Shown here: positions 55,896 through 64,000 of the stretch, one piece after another
How positions within the stretch are numbered: the stretch's first letter is position 1
Layout of the letters: the number at the start of each line of letters is the position of its first letter
Assembly (NCBI GenBank): GCA_019279435.1
Contig: JAAALK010000086.1
Coordinates: 20,877,913 to 20,941,912 of the forward strand
DNA: 64,000 bases
Direction: 5' to 3'
Source of the DNA: Zizania palustris
Taxonomy: Eukaryota; Streptophyta; Magnoliopsida; Poales; Poaceae
Notes under the pieces: generated by a model
Databases searched by the model: none
What the model was told of the DNA's origin: nothing
The model's input: only the letters and a program-made list of their open reading frames with translations
Position numbers and translations under genes: made by a program

Positions 55896-58511
55896 GGGCG
55901 CCGTCTGGTTGTATTTTGGGTTGTCTTTTGATGTTATCTAGTATGACGATACCTGTGCTGATGTTTGGGTAGATATTTTGGATACAAAGAAAACAACTAA
56001 AAATCCGTTTGGTTCTTTAGTCCAAAGATTCAGTCCCATTACATCTAGGGATGTTTGGATATTGTTTTGAAGTATTAAATGTAGACTGTTTATAAAACTC
56101 ATTTATAGTCGGTGGATTATTCACGAGACGAATCTAATTAGCTTAATTACGCTATGATTTGACAATGTGATAATATATTAAACATTTGTTAATCATGAAT
56201 TAATTAGGCTTAATAAATTCGTCTCGCGAATAATCATCCGATTCTGCAATTATTTTTATAATTAATTCACGTTCATAATAGTCTCTAGCATATAGCTGGT
56301 ATCTCCGGCATAAAATTGTTTCTTTCAATGCTTTCTAACAAAGGCTCTAGTAGCCTTTTCTCAAAAAAAAACAAGGAATGAATCGAACGTACGAAAAATA
56401 AAGGAATAATTTCCTTTGCCACCAATTCTATAGGAATTTAAGGATCTATCTACCACTTTATTTTCTTTCTTTTGCTAAGTACAATGCAATCAACCCCCAT
56501 ATAGCACCAACTAACACTAAGTTGAGCATATTTGAAGATTATTATTATGCTTAGTATCGATTAGCAAGATCCCTGTATTTAAATAATTATTGTGTTTCAC
56601 ACTTTTTCTAAAGTTTAAGATAATATATTTTGCATATGCATTCCTATAATATTTTTAGGATTTTTCTATTTCTGCATTTTCTAACCTTGTGTTACGAGGA
56701 AAAAAATTCCGTATAGATCATCAAAAGTTCACCGGTTCTCGTATATGCTATTGAAAGTTTACTATTCCTATGTGTTGTAGCATAAAAGTTATGTTCACAG
56801 GTTTATTTAGCCCGAAGGGATACTGTTTGCAAGGTGAACTTATCCTGGTTCAAGCCTCCAAAGAAGAATATGACCTTACCTCCACTTCATAATAATTTTT
56901 CTATTATCTCCATTTTGTGTCTATTACAGTAAAAATGTTTAGTATTTATATGCAAAATACAATAGGATAATACAATTCCATCCTCTAATTACAACCATCA
57001 CAATAGACTTTGTTTGCAAGACTTTATATGGGCAGAGTGATAAACCCTAATGTAAATATGTGTCTTGATACTAGAGGCGAAGGGCCCTAGTTTTGGTCTT
57101 TATGCCGAAGTGGTCTAGGACTTCAAAGTAGATCTAGTGGAGTATAGTTCAGAGGCTTCGTAGATGGAGTGGACTTCGCAATAACCATCCAGTCGAAGCC
57201 TAGAGGACATCGGAGGGAGGCTCGGTGCTCAAACATCTCGTGATCAATTTTTAGTCTTGTGGTTTTGAAGTAGTTGTCGGGGTAGTCTTGATTGCTTTGA
57301 TTTACGCAAGCTGAAGGGGTCTTCGCCCGACTATGGAGTTTCCAATCATTAGAGGGATTTGTTCTTCGAGAGGGCTTTACAGATAGTGTTATTTAGAATT
57401 TGTTAGGGCAAAACTATTTCCCCTAAAACTATATATGTCACTGTTTTAATTTTTATGTTCATATATATCACTGTCGTTAATTTCTACGTTAGTCCATGTT
57501 AATTTTTTTTCTCTAAATACAAAAATTGCCCTGAGCTCATAAAGCTAGCTTTCTTGCTTTGCTCCCGACCGGTCTCAATCGTGTTGGATTGAATGAGTAA
57601 TTGATAGGTTTGTCCCATCTAGAGTAAGTGCTAGCTAATTGTGTAGCTTAAATCTTCCTTAATTTTTAGCGAGCTGCGGGTAGTTTTGCATTTAGAGAAA
57701 AAAATAACCTCGACTAACGTTGAAACTAACATAAAAAAAATTGAAACCGTAGCATATATAAAAATAATAAATTTTCAATTATATATAAAAGAACCGATAA
57801 ACTTTCGGACTTATATAGAATTTTATCTGTTAGAAATCAGTTGTACATCGAGCGAAGTCGCTGGAGGAGAAGTCGAACCAACTTAGGAGTATTAACTTTT
57901 GAGGTTTGACCGTCTCGTTGGGAGGATGGTAGGTGAGGCGGCAGCATACCATCACCCATCACTCCATCAGTGGTATCCTGCCAGGGAGGCTAGCTTATTA
58001 TGGCACTTTCAGTTCAGTAATTTCCTGAGTTCGTCGTGACGATTGTCGACAGACGACGACGAGAGACCCCATAACAACTAAACTCCCAACTGTTCAACTC
58101 TAATTACGGAGTGGATCATCATGTGATATGATGGAGCAATAAATATTTGTTTGGACTCAAGCTCCCGATCTGCAATGCTAATGCATGCATGGGCGTGTCA
58201 GTCGTGTCACTGCGAAGCTGCAACAAATTCGAAATCTGTAGCCGCAAGTAGCAGCAGCACGCGTAGATGGTGTCGCGTGCGTGTACACATCTCTTGCTTC
58301 TCCTTGTTCCAGCTGGTCCTATGTACATGATGGACCAATTATCTAGCTGCGTTTATCATGATTAGTATCTGGCACCGATGGGAATACTGCTGGTGCATGC
58401 GTGTGGGGCGCGGCGGTGCATCATATCAGTGCAGCTAGGATCGAACCCACAATTACAGGATTAATGGCGGCACGACGAAACCAACAAAATATACGTATTA
58501 TATTTACAACT
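55896..58511. other. intergenic with degraded repeats
   Basis: At about 56000-56290 the sequence has the GACGAATCTAATTAGC ... TTAATAAATTCGTCTCGCG words of a widespread grass repeat, without clean ends. 57058-57380 is richer in CGAAG/CTTCG and may be an old LTR fragment. No gene is supported; the open frame at 57686 is AT-rich and has no homology I recognise. Confidence 0.45.
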
Positions 58512-58513
58512 TA

Positions 58514-58685
58514 CTCCCTTCCCTCCATTGTACAAATATTAATCATCGTTTTGTGTTTAGATTAGAGTGTAAAAATATTAGTGTTGAATTTGGGTGGCAA
58601 CACTAAAATTTTGTTGCTCCATTTAATATCATCTTAGTATTTGTAATCCTATCTAAGACGACTAATATTTGTACACCGGAAGGAG
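58514..58685. mobile_element. Stowaway (mariner) MITE, 172 bp
   Basis: Ends CTCCCTTCCCTCC / CCGGAAGGAG with TA on both sides, the Tc1/mariner Stowaway pattern (CTCCCTCCGT consensus). The inner repeats ACAAATATTA / TAATATTTGT are inverted. Confidence 0.8.
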
Positions 58686-58755
58686 TACTCTCTTCCTTTT
58701 GTTGTACAAATATTAGTTGTTCTAAATAGGATTACACATACCAAAGTAATATTAA

Positions 58756-58946
58756 GGGCCTATTTGTTTTAGTTTTGGATTATAAAAATCCAGCTTATAA
58801 AAAAAGCTGGGTTCCACCGGCTTGCTGAATTGTTATAATCTGCACTCTAGATTATAATAAGTTGGCAAAATAAGTTACCTTGTTTGTTTCAGCCTGTGAA
58901 AAAAAAAACTAGATTGTTATAATCCAAAAGTGAAACAAACATGCCC
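58756..58946. mobile_element. PIF-type MITE, 191 bp
   Basis: Ends GGGCCTATTTGTTTTAG / GAAACAAACATGCCC with TAA on both sides. Related sequences lie at 5022-5189 and 39252-39412. Confidence 0.75.
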
Positions 58947-58949
58947 TAA

Positions 58950-60936
58950 ATAAAACAACAAAAGTTGTCTCAACTGGTTACCACAAGTCTCATTTTTTGC
59001 TTTAGGAGAAGAAATTTTTGCTTGGGTTGACGAGACAACTAATATTTGTATATTCTCACCTAAACACTAAATTTTAACTGTTTGTTTAAATTCATTAAAG
59101 GTTTTTATAGCAAATTTTATCTAGCTAGTGTTTAAGGCACCAACCGTGTTGCGCGCTGTCTCTGTCCCTCAATGGCCGAGATGTGGGAGGAAGAGGGAAA
59201 AAAAGTCCGGCAATAAAAATACAACACCAACGTCTACCAGTACGGTATTAATGCAGCAGCAGCTGCTGCTGTGGATCTCGTCACGTCATGTGCCGTGTGT
59301 GGGGCATGGGGTGTTACGCCGTAACACGTTGCTGCCTCGCCGGTCGCCAGCCACCCTACCTGCGCTCGACATTACTGCTGCACAACACAACAGCTAGCAC
59401 ATCCGGGACTGGTTTTTGTAGCTGTCTTCTTGGAAAATTGCAAGATTAAAATACATGTTAGAATATATTTTCTGGCTCTGACTCTCTTACCGCTGCTTGG
59501 TAGTATGTGTGTTTGGTAGAGTTTCGGATTATGAAATCCACAATGAAATTAGAGGTGAGCACTTAAAGTTGGCTAGACCCTGCTCCACCACTCTAGTTCA
59601 TTTTTTAGAGCGCTTTCAGTGGGATCCATTGCTCAAAAAAATATTTGGTTTGACTCCAGTTTCACAGGATAAAGAAGCTGGAGCTATAGCTCTGTCAAAC
59701 GCACCCTTATACGTATAAGAGCAACCTCAATGTATATGGACTAATTGGTCTATATGAATGAATTAAAAATAACTAGTTTTTAGTTATTGAAATCTGCACA
59801 ATAGTAATAGCTATCTGAACCAAATAGGTGGGACCTAAAATCAAATAAAACAAGCAAGAGTACATGTGAGAGAAAAGATAAAATAATTTTTTATTCCATA
59901 TGGATAGCCTATAGCACTATGGGTATTTTTTTTGCTATGAACTAGTTTCACAATGTTTATAGATAGCTAAACTTATTTTTTTATTCTCTATGAACTACTT
60001 TGCTGCAACATCGTGTTTGCCCTAATGCCACACACACAGGACCTTTCCTAATATTTTGGAGCTTCTAGGCGAGATAAAATTACAAGCAAGGCTCTTGATA
60101 TATTTTTGAACATAATATAATATAGAGTATTATTTTTCATATTAATTATAAAATTGTTCAGTAAATCCATAATATATAATATTAATCTAATCTAAAAAGA
60201 CTATAGATCCTACATCAACTAAAACAATATAAAGTAGAGCCAAAATATTTTTTTGTGCTGCTTATGGTACATGTGAATTAGCATTGCACTACACAGCACA
60301 ACATACCTGCAAGCACACTAAAAAAATTTAATCAATGTGTACATATCAAGCTAGGAGAGTAGGAGTATATTCAGTTATTTATGATGAAAACTCGTTGGAA
60401 AAAATGTTCCTGTGGGCATGGGCTGACAACAGCACTACTGTAGTAGTGAACTAGGTCCTCAGGTAGGAAGGAGTAGATTCTGAGCTCATCAGCTCAGCTG
60501 CCGGTCAAAGCTTAAAAGAAATCAATCTGTTGGAACTTGGAAGTTTTTTGAGGTAGTGGCCTTCCATGGCTGCTCTCCCACGGACCATTTCAATCTTGTC
60601 AAGTGTAGATAAGTTTAACAAGCTCTTGGAAGTTATAATTTGAAAAATCTATATAAAATTGTCAACAAAATATTTTAAATATGTTTATCAAATTTACTAG
60701 CATTGAATTTATTCTTATTGAATATTTAAATAATTGTTATAAACCTCACCATCATTTGCCACTTGAAACGAACAGGTTGCCTTTATTATGCTCGCATGCT
60801 TTTTTACCTTTATAACTCATTGCCTGGCTGCCTCTTCATTCTCCCGAGCTAAACACAGCTCTCGCTCGCTCGCGCTCGCGGTTGCCATCGCGTCGGCGAT
60901 CTCTCACGCTCACAGCTTCGTCGCTGCGAGCGCGCC
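58950..60936. other. intergenic; upstream region of the ABCG gene
   Basis: No gene is supported; the open frame at 59128-59397 lacks a domain. The last 100 bp are CT-rich and GC-rich and probably hold the 5' UTR of the transporter. Confidence 0.5.
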
Positions 60937-63900
60937 ATGAGAGGAGGAGGAGATGGAGGGGACACGAGGAGGACGGCGGCCGGGCAGGCCATGGTGGAGC
61001 TGCAGGCCAACGGGTCGTCGGCCGGCGGCGCGATGGTGGTGGGGCTCAGCCCGCTGAGCGAGACGCTGTGGCGGGACAGCAAGGCGCTGCCCGGGGCGGC
61101 GGCGCTCATCGGCGACGTGTCGGCGAGGCTGACGTGGAAGGACCTGTCGGTCACCGTGGCGCTCGGCCCCGGCAAGACGCAGACCGTGCTCAACGAGCTC
61201 ACCGGGTACGCCGAGCCCGGCTCGCTCACCGCCCTCATGGGCCCCTCCGGCTCCGGGAAGTCCACCCTCCTCGACGCCCTCGCCGGCCGCCTCGCCGCCA
61301 ACGCCTTCCTCTCCGGCAACGTCCTCCTCAACGGCCGCAAGGCCAAGCTCACCTTCGGCGCCGCGGTAAGCTAAGCTTCTTGCTTCACTTGTTTTAGCAA
61401 GCAATTTAACTCCATTTTTAGCCATTATAACTGTTAGTGTTACACCACCACGTTCACATCGACACATGCTACTAACTCCTAATTAACTCCTACTCTCCTA
61501 CTACCAAAGAACATGCCAAGCTTGTCAGTTGTTACTGTTAAGTTTCCTACTAAGATGAGTTCAGTCATCATCCATAATAGTACGTACACATACTAGCTAG
61601 CTACGCTGTTTGATGGCACCATGTGCATGAAGTCATAAGCACACTCATCAAGTGGAGTATTTTCGAGTAGGCGACCACTGTCCGATCGGTTCAATGCTCC
61701 GGCCGGCAGCAGCTAGCTGGTGCTGGTTGGTTTAAATTTAATTACTCCGCAGTTTGGTGCAGCAATCAATTCGATCGATCTGTTTCTCGTCTCGATCCGA
61801 CTGCTGTGATCTCCATTAATTCGGATCTTAGTACGAGCCGTGTCTTGATTCCTGTGTTGTTCGGAGAGGAAAACGAGTGGGAGCACGCAGGTCCAGCAAG
61901 AGTAGTTCCGAAGGAAAAATAAATAAATAAATTTAAGAGTAGTCCTGAGGCTGGAGTGCGGCGACCTACAAAGCATAAATACAGACGGTTGGATTTGTTC
62001 GTGATCAATGGCTGCGGCGAATTAATGGTGACATGAACCATTCAGCTGTAGTGCCTATAATACAGAGGGGCCTTTTCTGCCTATACAAATTAAAACTGCA
62101 AACTAAGGTAGATTAATCTGTGAAAGGACGTAAGTTAGCTCACATTAAACCTCGTTAGAACTCGAACGCCTTCGCAGTTTTTTTAGGCTATTCATAATGG
62201 TGAGTTTCAAAAAAACTGTTTCTTAGAAGGTCGCATCAGCTTTGCAACTGAATGAAATACTCTATCTCAATGGAGAGTTTCATTTCACTATTTGCTAGTA
62301 AACCAGTGTAATTAAATGCAATTAGCTCTCATGAAACACACTCTCTCCGATGAAACGATTTGGCTCACAGTGGACGTTTCATCTCGTTTCATCCGTCTTG
62401 GCAACGGGTTAGCACCGTGTCATGGTGATGACACTACTTTCTCTTTCCTCATTAATTGAATGTCATGCCAGCAAAAATCTGATGTGTCATGGTAATTAAT
62501 ACCATGAAACCCCATATAAAATCCTCATTATGAATAGCTTTAAAGAAGTAAATTAATTTATTGAACTGTAACAAAGTTAACCCGGCATTGAAGTTGTAAA
62601 AGTTATTTTCATCCTAACTTTAACTTTGTCTCAATCCAAATTTAATAAAAATTAATCATAGTTTAGAGCATTTCCAACAGAACTCTTATATAGGTTTTTA
62701 AATTGAAAATTTAAGATTTTGATGAAAAATTAGACTCGAGCAACACCCTAAACCAATCTTCATCCTAAACCATTTCCTAAATTCCTCGTTATTTATCTTA
62801 AATTTAAGATTAATTTATCATTCTTTATTTAAAAATAGGGATAGGAAAATGTTGAAAATCAAATTAGTTTTTAAGGATTAACATGAATAGGATGATTCCT
62901 ATATTAAATTTTAGGGAATAAAATTTAATACATATCTTCTCTTAGAAAAAAGTGCTCTCACTTTAACTTTCGTGATTTCTCATTTTTTTAACTCACACCA
63001 AGTTTTTATAACTTATAATATTTTTTCACAAATCTACAACTCAACCAAATCACGTTCTAATAACATTAGTAATGTTAATATGTTATGGTGTTTAATTTGG
63101 CACGTGCGTGCGAGCAGGCGTACGTGACGCAGGACGACAACCTGATCGGGACGCTGACGGTGAGGGAGACGATCGGGTACTCGGCGCTGCTTCGGCTGCC
63201 GGACAAGATGGCGAGGGAGGACAAGCGAACGCTGGTTGAGGGCACCATCGTGGAGATGGGCCTGCAGGACTGCGCCGACACCGTCATCGGCAACTGGCAC
63301 CTCCGCGGCGTCAGCGGCGGCGAGAAGCGCCGCGTCAGCATCGCGCTCGAGCTCCTCATGCGCCCCCGCCTCCTCTTCCTCGACGAGCCCACCAGTGGCC
63401 TCGACAGGTACGTGCGCGCACGCGTCGTGCGAGTGCCAGCGATGGTGGTTTGGCCGTTTTTGGCCGGAGAGCTGAGGAACTCGATTAACTGACGACGGCG
63501 ACGCATCGCGCGCAGCTCGTCGGCGTTCTTCGTGACGCAGACGCTCCGGGGACTGGCCAGGGACGGGAGGACGGTGATCGCCTCCATCCACCAGCCCAGC
63601 AGCGAGGTGTTCGAGCTCTTCGACATGCTCTTCCTCCTCTCCGGCGGCAAGACCGTCTACTTCGGCCAAGCATCTCAAGCATGCGAGGTAAACTTTATTC
63701 GCAACCGGTAAAACATTATTCGCCACCATTCTTTCTAACGTGACCAGCTCGAGCTCGCGCTTGCTTGCAGTTCTTCGCGCAGGCTGGCTTCCCTTGCCCG
63801 CCTCTGAGAAATCCATCGGATCACTTCCTGAGGTGCGTCAACTCCGACTTTGACAAGGTGAAGGCCACCTTGAAAGGATCAATGAAGGCAAGGGTAAGAA

Positions 63901-64000
63901 AAGATCGGACAGACCGCCTGAAATTTCATGTCTTTTTTTCTGTAATTTTTACAACTCTGCCAACTTGTTTGTGTCTGGTTCAAAAGGTGGAGAGGTCGGA
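60937..64000 (+). CDS. ABC transporter G family half-transporter (ABCG11-like), 5' part, cut by window end
   Basis: Exons 60937-61365, 63118-63407, 63516-63687, 63771-63893 and from 63987 to the edge join in phase. The nucleotide-binding domain is complete: Walker A GPSGSGKST at about 102-110, signature VSGGEKRRVS from about 208, Walker B LLFLDEPTSGLD at 228-239, and the H-loop in IASIHQPSSEV. The stretches AYVTQDDNLIGTLTVRETI, NWHLRG and PLRNPSDHFLRC are typical of the ABCG11/WBC11 clade, whose members export wax and cutin precursors across the epidermal plasma membrane as dimers. The transmembrane half lies beyond the window. Intron 1 (1752 bp) carries a Tourist-like MITE. The substrate cannot be told from this part. 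Confidence 0.92.
62186..62539 (+). mobile_element. Tourist-like MITE (family T1, copy 2) in ABCG intron 1
   Basis: 354 bp, ends GGCTATTCATAATGGTGAG / CTCATTATGAATAGCT, TTA on both sides. Reverse-complement relative of 53374-53733: both share the ATGAAACGATTTGGCT, GGAGAGTTTCATTTCAC and ACACTACTT blocks. Confidence 0.8.
62540..63117. other. rest of ABCG intron 1, nothing recognised
   Basis: AT-rich intronic sequence. 62670-62930 is rich in TTTAAGATT / AATTTAAG words and may be an old repeat. Confidence 0.5.

Noticed and set aside
51456..58140. Loose similarity between 51456-51540 and 57999-58128 (shared ATGGCACTTTCAG, GACGAT and AGACGA words)
   Set aside because: Only short ordered words match; I could not extend it to a convincing duplication.
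59128..59397. 89-codon plus-strand frame upstream of the ABCG gene
   Set aside because: No domain, no conserved-looking sequence, no splice or promoter context; probably chance.
63034..63816. Long minus-strand frames opposite the ABCG exons
   Set aside because: They mirror the GC-rich coding strand of the transporter, whose Walker and signature motifs prove the plus-strand reading.
1..64000. tRNA, rRNA, CRISPR or organelle-derived sequence
   Set aside because: I saw no cloverleaf with A and B boxes, no rRNA blocks, no regular repeat-spacer array and no organelle genes; a short tRNA could still be missed without a covariance search.

Overview
The window is nuclear DNA of a flowering plant, almost certainly a grass (Poaceae). 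Genes are split by GT-AG introns, first exons are GC-rich, and the space between genes is packed with grass-type transposons: Sirevirus and other Ty1/copia elements, Tourist-like PIF/Harbinger MITEs, a Stowaway MITE, hAT and Mutator-like MITEs, and CACTA ends. The species cannot be fixed from the sequence alone. There is nothing bacterial and no CRISPR array.

Layout. 1-6.5 kb is transposon debris: the end of a copia LTR with its primer-binding site, a CACTA end, a small hAT element, MITEs and a second CACTA end. 6.56-18.56 kb is a decayed Sirevirus with three LTRs instead of two. 20.67-23.12 kb is a ten-exon gene for a BRO1-domain protein of 413 aa. 24.1-26.1 kb holds a Mutator-like MITE, a non-autonomous hAT element and a broken mitochondrial-carrier exon on the minus strand. 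26.77-28.76 kb is MIA40, the oxidoreductase of the mitochondrial intermembrane space. 29.17-30.55 kb is a compact non-autonomous LTR element. 31.58-36.57 kb is a six-exon gene for an uncharacterised, probably plastid-targeted membrane protein. 39.55-40.38 kb is a three-exon gene of the plastid UPF0426 family. 40.51-46.93 kb is a full-length, apparently very young copia element with two 434-bp LTRs in which I see no difference and one open 1394-codon polyprotein frame. It sits 130 bp past the UPF0426 stop and points towards it. 50.65-51.12 kb encodes a small secreted protein with eight C-terminal cysteines. 52.7-55.4 kb is a hAT element, a Tourist-like MITE and a solo Sirevirus LTR. 60.94 kb to the window end is the 5' part of an ABCG half-transporter gene of the ABCG11 (cuticular lipid exporter) type.

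The host genes are all on the plus strand and do not form a pathway: endosomal trafficking (BRO1), mitochondrial protein import (MIA40), two plastid proteins, a secreted peptide and a cuticle-type exporter. The best-supported unusual observations concern the transposons. They are the chimeric three-LTR Sirevirus, the intact young copia element whose leader carries a host-promoter-like segment on the opposite strand, and the palindrome array in the solo LTR. Among the genes, the eight-cysteine peptide, the possible peroxisomal C-terminus of MIA40 and the uncharacterised plastid protein deserve attention. I found no convincing new multi-gene system. Most MITE boundaries were set by matching terminal inverted repeats and target-site duplications (TSDs) read by eye.
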